Below, piece by piece: positions 1-6,205 of a stretch of DNA of 7,203 nt. The notes under the pieces are model-generated. The model was not told the DNA's origin. It made no database searches and saw only the letters and a program-made list of their open reading frames with translations. The stretch comes from Anaerolineales bacterium UBA3071 (GTDB lineage: Bacteria > Chloroflexota > Anaerolineae > UBA3071). The stretch spans positions 1 through 7,203 of the forward strand of contig DFBV01000021.1 of the NCBI GenBank assembly GCA_002366755.1. Direction: 5' to 3'. Position numbers and translations under genes: made by a program. Numbering within the stretch: the stretch's first letter is position 1; the number at the start of each line of letters is the position of its first letter.

Positions 1-323
1 AGGTTCTTGCCGATGTCGTGCAGGTCCCCCTGCATGGTGCCGATGAGGTACTTGCCCGCCGAGGGCACGTCGCCCTCGGCCAGCAGCGGCCGTAGGGTGT
101 TCATGCCTGCGTGCATGGCCCTGGCGGCGATGAGCACCTCGGGCACGAACAGATCGCCAGCCTTGAAATCCTTGCCCACCTCATCCATGCCAGCGATGAG
201 GCCGCCGCTGAGGATCTCGGCCGGTGTCATTCCCTGGTCCAGCGCTTGCTGAACCAGTTCGGCGACGACTTTGTCCTCGCCGTTGTACAGATTGGTGGCC
301 AGCTTTTCCAAGATGTTTGACAC
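1..323 (-). CDS. Corrinoid (cobalamin-binding) methyltransferase protein, 3'-truncated by window edge
   Basis: The visible 107 codons read VSNILEKLATNLYNG at the N-terminus and end in GDLHDIGKN. Residues 1-85 look like the helical cap domain of MtbC/MttC/MetH-type corrinoid proteins, including PAEIL, GMDEVGKDF and LFVPEVL-AARAMHAG. Residues 100-105 are the DxHxxG signature (D100, H102, G105); in the family this histidine is the lower axial ligand of cobalt. Such proteins carry a methyl group in the cytoplasm between a substrate-specific methyltransferase and an acceptor methyltransferase, often for methylamines or methoxy compounds. The start is a GTG at 323-321, chosen because AGGAG (332-336) lies 8 nt upstream. 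The frame stays open further upstream but has no comparable ribosome site. The Rossmann-fold remainder and any partner methyltransferase lie beyond position 1, so the substrate cannot be named. The family call is secure; the exact subfamily is not. Confidence 0.9.
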   Translation of the reverse strand, partial: MSNILEKLATNLYNGEDKVVAELVQQALDQGMTPAEILSGGLIAGMDEVGKDFKAGDLFVPEVLIAARAMHAGMNTLRPLLAEGDVPSAGKYLIGTMQGDLHDIGKN

Positions 324-331
324 GGTTTCTT

Positions 332-336
332 CTCCT
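332..336 (-). promoter_or_regulatory. Ribosome binding site that fixes the GTG start of the corrinoid gene
   Basis: On the minus strand AGGAG is followed by 8 nt and then GTG. No ATG in the correct frame nearby has such a site, so this motif decides the start codon. Confidence 0.75.
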
Positions 337-399
337 GTGGTTTTGGGTTCTTCGCTTTCAGCGATGATGCTGTGAATTGAACGTGGACAAACATGGAGG

Positions 400-431
400 A
401 ACACGGATGCTATCTATTCTTTATCCGTGTT
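400..431. repeat. Short inverted repeat with ACACGGAT arms
   Basis: AACACGGAT at 400-408 is the exact reverse complement of ATCCGTGTT at 423-431, with a 14-nt loop. Around both arms are further degenerate copies of the same words (GTGGACAA, TGGTCCGTGG, CCATCCGCG), so the structure looks like a decayed larger repeat. A similar CCACGGAT word starts the inverted repeat at 6206-6270. The loop is followed by no T-run on either strand, so it is not a typical intrinsic terminator. Confidence 0.55.
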
Positions 432-485
432 GGTCCGTGGCCATCCGCGTCTTATTCCTGTATCGCAGTCGGAGTTTCAACGTGC

Positions 486-590
486 ACTGAGTATCAGTAG
501 ATCCAAAATCGCCAGCAAAGGCGGCTCCCACGCCGCCGATCCGCGCGTGTGGGAGCCCGCTCTGCTTCAGAGTCTGGATCTACTGAGTAT
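486..590. repeat. Palindromic element with cloverleaf-like folding potential, possible MITE/REP-type unit
   Basis: The outer arms TCAGTAGATCCA (494-505) and TGGATCTACTGA (575-586) are perfect 12-bp reverse complements. Between them are three further hairpins. CGCC/GGCG pairs at 510-513 and 520-523. GGCTCCCAC/GTGGGAGCC pairs at 523-531 and 549-557, sharing base 523 with the first hairpin. CTCTG/CAGAG pairs at 560-564 and 568-572. The result is a four-way junction with very few unpaired bases. ACTGAGTAT occurs at both ends (486-494 and 582-590), which could be a target-site duplication, though it overlaps the arms. The element codes for nothing. It lies in the predicted minus-strand leader of the corrinoid gene. 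Calling it mobile is inference from its structure. Confidence 0.7.
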
Positions 591-659
591 AGCGTGAGTG
601 GCTGAAAGGGCACTTTGCCATGAGGCAGATCGGCCAAAGGGCGTCTGTTGGTCCCTCAT

Positions 660-688
660 AGTGTATCACGATCTCCAGGGGTTGTCAA
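660..688 (-). promoter_or_regulatory. Sigma70-type promoter driving the corrinoid gene
   Basis: On the minus strand, TTGACA (688-683) is a perfect -35 box. It is followed after exactly 17 bp by TACACT (665-660), a 4/6 match to the -10 box. Transcription would begin near 653 and run toward the corrinoid gene, giving a leader of roughly 330 nt that contains the palindromic element. No other minus-strand gene lies between the two. Confidence 0.6.
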
Positions 689-766
689 GCCTGATTGAAG
701 GGGAATTTCAGGGCCCTGCAGTTTTCGGCCTGGGAGGGGAGCGAGCGGTGTGAACCGTGCGAGTGG

Positions 767-818
767 AAACGAAAACGAAAGAGGACCAGGACGCGCTTGG
801 CTACACGCTCCCTGGTCC
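767..818 (-). terminator. Intrinsic terminator of tRNA-Glu
   Basis: On the minus strand GGACCAGG (818-811) and CCTGGTCC (790-783) form a perfect 8-bp stem. After one mismatch, a 3-bp GCG/CGC extension follows in the loop. Downstream the strand reads TCTTTCGTTTTCGTTT, which is T-rich but interrupted. The hairpin starts 21 nt past the tRNA 3' end, the expected place for its terminator. Confidence 0.65.
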
Positions 819-839
819 AATACAGTCTCTTCCTATTGA

Positions 840-912
840 TGGCCCATACGGGGATCGAACCCGTGTTTCCGGCTTGAGAGGCCGACGTCCTAGGCCACTA
901 GACGAATGGGCC
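840..912 (-). tRNA. tRNA-Glu, anticodon CTC
   Basis: The 73-nt minus-strand sequence folds as a complete cloverleaf. The acceptor stem is GGCCCAT/ATGGGCC. The D arm starts GTCTAGTGG. The anticodon stem TCGGC/GCCGG closes the loop CTCTCAA, so the anticodon is CTC and reads GAG. The variable region is AAAC. The T arm is ACGGG-TTCGATC-CCCGT, and the discriminator base is A. The GTCTAGTGGCCTAGGAC D arm is typical of glutamate tRNAs. The CCA end is not encoded (TCA follows), so it must be added by the nucleotidyltransferase. This tRNA serves protein synthesis; glutamyl-tRNA may also feed tetrapyrrole synthesis where the organism uses the C5 route. Confidence 0.97.
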
Positions 913-927
913 TTCGAAGATGTGTCG

Positions 928-956
928 ATTATATGTAAGGTGGCTGGGTTTGTCAA
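928..956 (-). promoter_or_regulatory. Consensus sigma70 promoter of tRNA-Glu
   Basis: The minus strand has TTGACA (956-951), a 17-bp spacer and TATAAT (933-928). Both hexamers match the consensus perfectly at the ideal spacing. Transcription should start near 921, about 9 nt before the mature tRNA. Such strength is usual for stable RNA genes. Confidence 0.92.
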
Positions 957-994
957 ATCGCTCTTGAGGTCCATGCTGCACACGCTATCAGTGC

Positions 995-1023
995 TTGCCG
1001 TCAGCCCCGCTCCGTGATATAAT
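995..1023 (+). promoter_or_regulatory. Sigma70-type promoter of the NTPase-plsX-rbsK operon
   Basis: TTGCCG (995-1000, 4/6 match) is followed by a 17-bp spacer and TATAAT (1018-1023, 6/6 match). The start of transcription would be near 1030, giving a very short leader before the ATG at 1044. It is divergent from the tRNA-Glu promoter 40 bp away. Confidence 0.72.
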
Positions 1024-1043
1024 CGGGCCATCGGAGGCAATGG

Positions 1044-1610
1044 ATGGACGCTCTCAAGATCCTGCTCACCGGCCGCCCTGGCGTGGGCAAGACGACGGTC
1101 ATCAAACGCACGCTGGCGCTGCTAGACCGACCGCGGGCCAGCGGTTTCTACACTGGCGAACTGCGCGGCCCCCGCGGGCGACTGGGCTTCGAAGCGGTGA
1201 CGCTGGATGGGCGTAAGCGGGTGCTGGCGCACGTGGACTTCCACGGCCGCCAGCGGGTGAGCAAGTACGGGGTGGACGTGGCCGGTTTCGAGCGGGAGAT
1301 CGTGCCCAGCATTGATCCCGCTGCTCAACTGGACGCTGACCTCATCGTGGTTGATGAGATCGGCAAGATGGAGTGTTTCTCACCGTGCTTTCGGGAGGCG
1401 GTGCGGCGGGCGCTGGACAGTCCGTTGCCACTGCTGGGCACCATCGCCAAGGGCCGGGGTGGTTTTTTTGCCGAGGTGAGAGCCAGGCCCAATGTGGAGT
1501 TGGTCGAGGTGACGCCGCCGAACCGCGAGCGGCTGCCAGTGTTGCTCGCAGCGCGGCTATCTCAGTCAGCGGAAGAGCGGAAAGAGCGGAAAGGTGAGGT
1601 GAAATCATGA
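1044..1610 (+). CDS. THEP1-family nucleoside-triphosphatase (NTPase_1)
   Basis: This 188-residue cytoplasmic P-loop protein is close to the usual THEP1 length. The Walker A motif is GRPGVGKTT (residues 10-18, K16). GFYTGE (34-39) follows, and the Walker B motif is LIVVDEIGKME (100-110, D104/E105). All three are hallmarks of the THEP1 (DUF265, NTPase_1) family. Characterised members hydrolyse ATP, GTP and other NTPs slowly; the cellular role is unknown. The ATG at 1044 is preferred over one at 1040 (different frame) because GGAGG at 1033-1037 sits 6 nt upstream. The C-terminus ends in a charged tail, AEERKERKGEVKS, encoded by a 9-bp tandem repeat. Its TGA overlaps the plsX ATG (ATGA, 1607-1610), so the two genes are probably translationally coupled. 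A role in nucleotide or tRNA/phosphate metabolism cannot be read from the sequence. Confidence 0.92.
   Translation: MDALKILLTGRPGVGKTTVIKRTLALLDRPRASGFYTGELRGPRGRLGFEAVTLDGRKRVLAHVDFHGRQRVSKYGVDVAGFEREIVPSIDPAAQLDADLIVVDEIGKMECFSPCFREAVRRALDSPLPLLGTIAKGRGGFFAEVRARPNVELVEVTPPNRERLPVLLAARLSQSAEERKERKGEVKS
1568..1593 (+). repeat. Short tandem repeat in the 3' end of the NTPase gene
   Basis: AGCGGAAG (1568-1575) is followed by two copies of AGCGGAAAG (1576-1584 and 1585-1593). It encodes the EERKERK tail and leads directly into the purine-rich plsX ribosome site (GAGG at 1596-1599, 7 nt before ATG). Confidence 0.7.
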
Positions 1611-2662
1611 AAATCGTACTCGATGCCATGGGCGGCGATCACGCCCCGCAGTTGGTCGTGGATGGGGCTGTGCAGGCCGCCCGCGAATGGGGCACGGAGA
1701 TCATCCTCGTAGGACAGGAGGGGGTCGTGCGGGCCGAACTGGCCAAGCACGACACGACAGGCTTGTCCTTGTCCGTCGTCCACGCCTCCGAGGTGGTGAC
1801 GATGGAAGAGCACACCATGGCCGTGAAAGGCAAGAAGGACTCCTCCTTGGTAGTGGGGATGCGGTTGGTCAAGGAAGGGCAGGCGGACGCGTTCGCCTCC
1901 GCCGGCAACTCGGGGGCGGTGCTGGCGGCGGCCATCTTCGGACTGGGACGCATTCGGGGAATCGCCCGCCCGGCGCTGGCCAGCGTCTACGCCGCCGCGC
2001 CGGGGCTGTGCCTATTGCTCGACATCGGTGCCAACGCCGATTGCACGCCGGAGTACTTGCTGCAGTTCGCCATCATGGGCGATGCCTATGCTCGCAAGCT
2101 CCTGGGCATCGAGCGGCCGCGCATCGGCATCGTCTCCAACGGCGAGGAGGAGGACAAGGGCTCCATGCTGGTGCGGGAAACGTACCCACTGCTCAAGGCC
2201 AGCGAGCTCAACTTCGTTGGCAACGTGGAGGGGAAGGACATCGGCCGCGGCCTGGCGGACGTGGTGGTTACCGACGGGATGACGGGCAACGTGATCATCA
2301 AGCTGACCGAAGGATTGGTGTCCTTCCTGGCCCGCTTCTTCAAGCGGCAGTTCACCGGCGGCTGGCTGAACAAGCTGGCGCTGGTGCTGATGATCCCCGG
2401 CCTGATCGTCGCGCTGCCTGGGCTGGTGCTGATGCTGCCGGCTGTAGGGGAGTTGCGCCGGCGGATGGACTGGCGGGAGTTTGGTGGCGCGCCGCTGTTG
2501 GGTGTGGACGGCGTGGTGGTCATCGGCCACGGACGCAGCGATGCCAAGGCCATCAAGAACATGATCCGGGCTGCTCAGACCGCCGTGCAGCAGGATGTGG
2601 TGGGGACGATCAAGGAGGAGCTGGCGCGGCGGGGGATGGATCGCAGAGGTTCGGCGGCGTAG
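1607..2662 (+). CDS. plsX: Phosphate acyltransferase PlsX
   Basis: PlsX converts acyl-ACP plus phosphate to acyl-phosphate, which PlsY uses to acylate glycerol-3-phosphate at the start of phospholipid synthesis. It is a soluble dimer bound peripherally to the inner membrane. The 351 residues show the family landmarks in order: DAMGGDHAP (6-14), SAGNSGA (98-104), RPAL (121-124), LLDIGANAD (137-145), NGEEEDKGS (178-186), GNVEGKDI (205-212), DGMTGNVIIK (223-232), and REFGGAPLLGVDGVVVIGHG (290-309) with SDAKAIKN (311-318). Length is at the upper end of the family. The extra length includes a very hydrophobic stretch (about 257-278) between helices that normally touch the membrane. It overlaps the upstream NTPase by 4 nt and has a GGTGAGG ribosome site. 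The fab genes and rpmF that often flank plsX are absent here. Confidence 0.97.
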   Translation: MKIVLDAMGGDHAPQLVVDGAVQAAREWGTEIILVGQEGVVRAELAKHDTTGLSLSVVHASEVVTMEEHTMAVKGKKDSSLVVGMRLVKEGQADAFASAGNSGAVLAAAIFGLGRIRGIARPALASVYAAAPGLCLLLDIGANADCTPEYLLQFAIMGDAYARKLLGIERPRIGIVSNGEEEDKGSMLVRETYPLLKASELNFVGNVEGKDIGRGLADVVVTDGMTGNVIIKLTEGLVSFLARFFKRQFTGGWLNKLALVLMIPGLIVALPGLVLMLPAVGELRRRMDWREFGGAPLLGVDGVVVIGHGRSDAKAIKNMIRAAQTAVQQDVVGTIKEELARRGMDRRGSAA

Positions 2663-2719
2663 GAGAGGAGGTTTGGTCCGCGCAGGAACAAGGAGCATCC
2701 CGGCGCGCCAAAGGAGAAG

Positions 2720-3667
2720 ATGATGCCACCTCACATCGCCGTGGTGGGTAGCCTGAACATGGATCTGGTGATCCGTACCCCGCGCTTTCCCGGTCCTGGC
2801 GAGACCATCATCGGCAGCGCGTTCCACACTATTCCCGGGGGCAAGGGGGCCAATCAGGCGGTGGCGGCGGCCAAGCTGGGCGCTCGAGTCAGCATGGTTG
2901 GCAGGGTGGGAGATGACGCCTTCGGTGCCCAGCAGCTCGCTAACCTGTCCCAACTCGGCATCGACGTGTCCCACGTCCGGCGCGACCCGAAGGCAGCGAC
3001 CGGAGTAGCGCTCATCGTTCTGGACGAGCAGGGGCAGAACTCCATCATCCTGGCACCTGGGGCCAACATGCGGTTGACGTTGGCTGATCTGGAGGCTGCA
3101 GAGGATGTCCTCGCCTCGGCAGCCATCCTGGTGCTGCAACTGGAGATTCCCCAGGAGGTGGTGGAGCAGGCCATTGGTCTGGCTCGTGCCAGGGGGCTGA
3201 TCACCATCCTGAACCCGGCCCCCGCCCGGAGACTTCCCCCTACGCTCTTGAGTCAGGTGGATGTCCTCATCCCCAACGAGAGCGAGACGGCCTTGCTGAC
3301 GGGAACCGAGGTAGACGACATCGAGTCGGCCCGGCGGGCGGCAGCCAGGCTCAGGGCCGCGGGAGTGGGCACAGTCATTCTGACTCTTGGAGGGCGAGGC
3401 GCTCTCCTGCTTGAGGGGCAGAAGGCGATCCACGTTCCAGGCCACCGGGTCGAGGTGGTGGATACCACGGCGGCGGGAGACGCTTTCGTGGGTGGGTTCG
3501 CCGTAGCGCTAGCTGAGGGCCGCGGCCCCGCAGAGGCAGTGCGCTTTGCCAACGCCGCTGGCGCTCTTGCTGTCACCAAGCTAGGCGCCCAGCCCTCCCT
3601 GCCCACCCGTTCGGAGGTGGAAGCTTTCCTTCGCAACCGGCAGGAAAGAATCGGCGATGCGCAATGA
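2720..3667 (+). CDS. rbsK: Ribokinase (PfkB family)
   Basis: Ribokinase phosphorylates D-ribose with ATP to ribose 5-phosphate in the cytoplasm. The 315-residue product matches RbsK along its length. Landmarks are GSLNMD (10-15, sugar contact), GGKGANQAVAA (40-50), TGVALI (94-99), LNPAPAR (164-170), PNESE (185-189), LTLGGRGALL (221-230), the PfkB signature DTTAAGDAF (248-256) with catalytic base D254, and the closing AVTKLGAQPSLP (284-295). Related sugar kinases such as deoxyribokinase cannot be fully excluded. AAGGAG (2711-2716) lies only 3 nt before the first ATG but 6 nt before the second at 2723, so the true start may be 2723. The gene follows plsX by 57 bp without a visible promoter or terminator, and ends just before a strong terminator, so it is probably the last gene of the operon. 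No ribose transporter or rbsD is nearby. Confidence 0.94.
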   Translation: MMPPHIAVVGSLNMDLVIRTPRFPGPGETIIGSAFHTIPGGKGANQAVAAAKLGARVSMVGRVGDDAFGAQQLANLSQLGIDVSHVRRDPKAATGVALIVLDEQGQNSIILAPGANMRLTLADLEAAEDVLASAAILVLQLEIPQEVVEQAIGLARARGLITILNPAPARRLPPTLLSQVDVLIPNESETALLTGTEVDDIESARRAAARLRAAGVGTVILTLGGRGALLLEGQKAIHVPGHRVEVVDTTAAGDAFVGGFAVALAEGRGPAEAVRFANAAGALAVTKLGAQPSLPTRSEVEAFLRNRQERIGDAQ

Positions 3668-3691
3668 TGCGGACAAAGGCATTGGCCGATG

Positions 3692-3725
3692 GAGCCGGCA
3701 GAAGTGACGTCTGCTGGCTCTTTTT
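3692..3725 (+). terminator. Rho-independent terminator after rbsK
   Basis: GAGCCGGCAGA (3692-3702) pairs with TCTGCTGGCTC (3710-3720) over 11 bp with one G-T wobble. The loop is 7 nt, and TTTTT (3721-3725) follows immediately. It begins 24 nt after the rbsK stop, marking the end of the operon. Confidence 0.93.
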
Positions 3726-3845
3726 GCATTGAGGCGGAACAGACACGTGGCCATGAGCCTGCCCAACGCCGGGAACCTTTGCTCTAGTGTGTTCGTCTAC
3801 ATACTCAGAAACCGGAGAGTGACTTGGGGCGTGTTACATGGAACC

Positions 3846-3866
3846 CCGAACTCCGAACTCCGAACA
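3846..3866. repeat. 7-bp tandem repeat, three units
   Basis: CCGAACT, CCGAACT and CCGAACA stand head to tail, ending 23 bp before the VIT-VWA start codon. The rest of 3726-3889 shows no gene, and I see no promoter with two convincing hexamers there. Confidence 0.75.
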
Positions 3867-3889
3867 CACAACGCAAGAGAGGAGAAGCG

Positions 3890-6199
3890 ATGATGAAGAG
3901 ACCACCGATGATCGTTCTGCTTGTCGTGCTGCTGTTGGCGCTGGCACCGGCCGCCCATGCCGATGGCATCATCATCCCCCGGCCGCCCCCGCCGGACCAA
4001 CCGCCGTTCCGCGGCTTCCCCTTGACCATCAAGTACCACCGCGTCACGGTGACCATCGAGGATCAAGTGGCCACCACGCATGTGGACCAGGTGTTCATCA
4101 ACGATGCGAGATTCGCCGTGGAGGGCACCTACATCTTCCCCCTGCCGGAGGGAGCCTCCATCTCCGAGTTCGCCATGTGGGTGGAGGGGGAGAAGTACGA
4201 GGGCAAGCTCCTGACCAAGGAGGAAGCGCGGGCCATCTACGAATCGTACGTGCGGAGGCAGCGGGACCCGGCGCTGCTGGAGTACGTGGGCCGCGGCGCG
4301 TTCCAGGCCAGCATTTTCCCCATCCCACCCGGCGACGAGCGGCGCATCGAGCTTACCTACAGTGAGGTCCTCACGCTAGACGAGGGGCTGGTGCGCTACC
4401 GCTATCCGCTGGACACCGAGCGTTTCTCCCACCGTCCTATCGAGGACGTCTCCATCAGCATAGACATCACCTCGAAAGAGGCCCTGAAGGCCATCTACTC
4501 TCCTAGCCATGCGATCGCCGTGGATCGCCAGGGGGACTACCGCGCCCGCGTGGGCTACGAGGAGAGCGACGTGCAACCCGACCGCGATTTCGAGCTCTAC
4601 TTCAGCGTGGCCGAGGAAGAGATCGGCCTCAACCTGCTGAGCTACAAGCCGGAGGACGAGGACGGCTTCTTCCTTATGCTGGTGGCTCCCAAGGTGGAGA
4701 TCGAGCAGGCGGAGGTGGTGGCCAAGGACGTGATGCTGGTGCTGGACACCTCGGGCAGCATGCGGGGCGAGAAGATCCAGCAGGCCAAGGCGGCGCTCGC
4801 TTTCGTGCTCGACCACCTGCAGGTGGAGGATCGCTTCAACATCATCTCTTTCAGCACCGGCGTGCGGCAGTATGCTCACCGGCTGCAACCGGCCAGCGAG
4901 CGGGAGGAGGCGCATGCCTGGGTGAAGCAACTCGATGCTGCCGGCGGCACGGACATCAACCGTGCCCTGCTGGAAACGCTGGCACAGGTGGACCCTGATC
5001 GTCCGGCCATCGTCATCTTCCTCACCGACGGCCTGCCCACGGAGGGAGTGACTGAGCCGGAGATGATCATGGCCAACGTGGCCCGCGAGGCGGGGAAGAA
5101 CGTGCGTCTCTTCACCTTCGGGGTGGGGCACGACGTGAACACCGTCCTGCTGGATGGCATTTCACAGGCGCACCGCGGGGCCAGTAGCTACGTGACCCCC
5201 GGCCAGTCCATCGAGGAGGAGGTTTCTGGCTTCTATGCCAAGGTGAGCACGCCGCTGCTTGCCGACCTGGAGATGGACTTCGGCGGCGTGCACGTGGATG
5301 ACATCTATCCCTATCCGCTGCCCGATCTCTTCGCCGGCACGCAGCTTGTGATCGTGGGACGTTACCGCAAAGGCGGTCCGACTGCGCTCACGCTCCGCGG
5401 CGAGATCAATCAGAAGCCGCAGACCTTCACCTACGAGGACCTCACCTTCCGCCGCGAGGGAGGCGAGTCCTTCATCGCCCGGCTGTGGGCCACGCGCAAG
5501 ATCGGCTACCTTCTGGATCAGATCCGGTTGCACGGCAAGGATCCCGAGCTGGTGGACGAGGTGGTGAGCCTGTCGCTGCGCTATGGCATCGCCACGCCCT
5601 ACACCTCGTTCCTGGTGGAGGAACCGCAGGCGCTGCCGCTGGCGCAGGCCCCTGCCCAGCCAAGAGTTGTGGGGACGGTGGTGGTGGAAGTGGAGAAGGT
5701 GGTAGAGAAGGCGATGGAAGCGCCGGCGCTGGCCGCTTCGGGCGCCGAGGCGGTGGCCGACGCCGGTGTGCGGAAGGAGCTGCGCTCTGCAGCGCGGGCA
5801 CCGGTCGAGGAGGCCAAGGCCGTGCGCCACGCTGGCGAGCACACCTTCGTCTACCGTAGCGGCGTCTGGGTGGACACGGCCTTCGAGGCTGACAAGATGC
5901 AGGTCACGGAAGTGGCTTTCGGCAGCTCACATTACTTCGAGTTGGCCGCCGAGCCGGAGGTGGCCTGGTATCTGGCGCTCGGACCACAGGTGATCTTCGT
6001 CCTCGAGGGGAAGGCGTACCAGATCACGCCCTCCGAGGAAGCAGAACCGGCAGCGCAGGCCACTCCGCCAGCGGTGCCATCTCCCAGGCCTGGGCCGACA
6101 GTGGAGCAGCCCCAGCCGTCGGACGCAAGTGGCTTCCTGGCCGCGCTCCTGGCCTGGCTACAGGATCTGTGGCAGGCTTTGACCCAAGACACGCCGTGA
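3890..6199 (+). CDS. Secreted VIT domain and von Willebrand factor A domain protein
   Basis: The 769-residue product begins with a signal peptide: MMKR, a hydrophobic core (8-20) and an AHA-DG cleavage site after A24. A proline-rich segment (30-39) follows. Residues about 45-162 form a VIT domain of the inter-alpha-trypsin-inhibitor type (VDQVFIND, YIFPLPEGASISEF, FQASIFPIPPGDERRIELTY). Residues about 279-455 form a VWA domain with a complete metal site: D286-T-S288-G-S290, T354 and D380. A beta-rich part (460-530) leads to helical LLDQIRLHG and GIATPYTSFLVEE (567-578). An Ala/Glu linker precedes a small module (651-712) starting FVYRSGVWVDTAF. The tail is Pro-rich and ends in an amphipathic AALLAWLQDLWQAL. 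There is no cysteine, no LPXTG and no clear C-terminal membrane anchor. The start at 3890 (or 3893) has GGAG at 3881-3884 and places the signal peptide at the N-terminus; a TTG at 3824 is in frame but lacks support. A metal-dependent adhesion or protein-binding role outside the membrane is inferred from the domains; the partner is unknown. Confidence 0.93.
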   Translation: MMKRPPMIVLLVVLLLALAPAAHADGIIIPRPPPPDQPPFRGFPLTIKYHRVTVTIEDQVATTHVDQVFINDARFAVEGTYIFPLPEGASISEFAMWVEGEKYEGKLLTKEEARAIYESYVRRQRDPALLEYVGRGAFQASIFPIPPGDERRIELTYSEVLTLDEGLVRYRYPLDTERFSHRPIEDVSISIDITSKEALKAIYSPSHAIAVDRQGDYRARVGYEESDVQPDRDFELYFSVAEEEIGLNLLSYKPEDEDGFFLMLVAPKVEIEQAEVVAKDVMLVLDTSGSMRGEKIQQAKAALAFVLDHLQVEDRFNIISFSTGVRQYAHRLQPASEREEAHAWVKQLDAAGGTDINRALLETLAQVDPDRPAIVIFLTDGLPTEGVTEPEMIMANVAREAGKNVRLFTFGVGHDVNTVLLDGISQAHRGASSYVTPGQSIEEEVSGFYAKVSTPLLADLEMDFGGVHVDDIYPYPLPDLFAGTQLVIVGRYRKGGPTALTLRGEINQKPQTFTYEDLTFRREGGESFIARLWATRKIGYLLDQIRLHGKDPELVDEVVSLSLRYGIATPYTSFLVEEPQALPLAQAPAQPRVVGTVVVEVEKVVEKAMEAPALAASGAEAVADAGVRKELRSAARAPVEEAKAVRHAGEHTFVYRSGVWVDTAFEADKMQVTEVAFGSSHYFELAAEPEVAWYLALGPQVIFVLEGKAYQITPSEEAEPAAQATPPAVPSPRPGPTVEQPQPSDASGFLAALLAWLQDLWQALTQDTP

Positions 6200-6205
6200 G
6201 TGAAT

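Larger units (their letters stand above)
324..782. other. Gene-free stretch, mostly the predicted leader of the corrinoid gene
   Basis: No open frame here has coding character or a family resemblance. The stretch contains, in order, the corrinoid gene's ribosome site, a 9-bp inverted repeat (400-431), the cloverleaf-like element (486-590), two competing small hairpins around 613-639, and a minus-strand promoter (660-688). The 689-782 part holds a 10-bp palindrome (709-718) and A-rich sequence that reads as the T-rich tail of the tRNA terminator on the minus strand. I saw no convincing promoter between 324 and 480 close to the corrinoid gene. Confidence 0.6.

Noticed and set aside
324..660. 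Cobalamin riboswitch in the corrinoid gene leader
   Set aside because: A GCCACT word is present on the minus strand, but I could not find the conserved B12-box or the CTGCCCCCGC-type core, so there is no support for this class.
709..718. 10-bp perfect palindrome CAGGGCCCTG
   Set aside because: It is short, not repeated nearby and not tied to any promoter, so chance in GC-rich DNA is sufficient explanation.
695..877. Short open frames overlapping the tRNA-Glu region
   Set aside because: They cross the tRNA gene and its terminator, lack ribosome sites and show no coding character.
2012..3445. Long open frame on the minus strand, 477 codons
   Set aside because: It runs antisense across plsX and rbsK, has low-complexity His/Gln/Arg-rich composition and no family motif, and is explained by the GC-rich codon use of the two real genes.
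3824..3889. Earlier TTG start for the VIT-VWA gene
   Set aside because: It would add 22 polar residues encoded by the 7-bp tandem repeat in front of a clear signal peptide, and has no ribosome site of its own.
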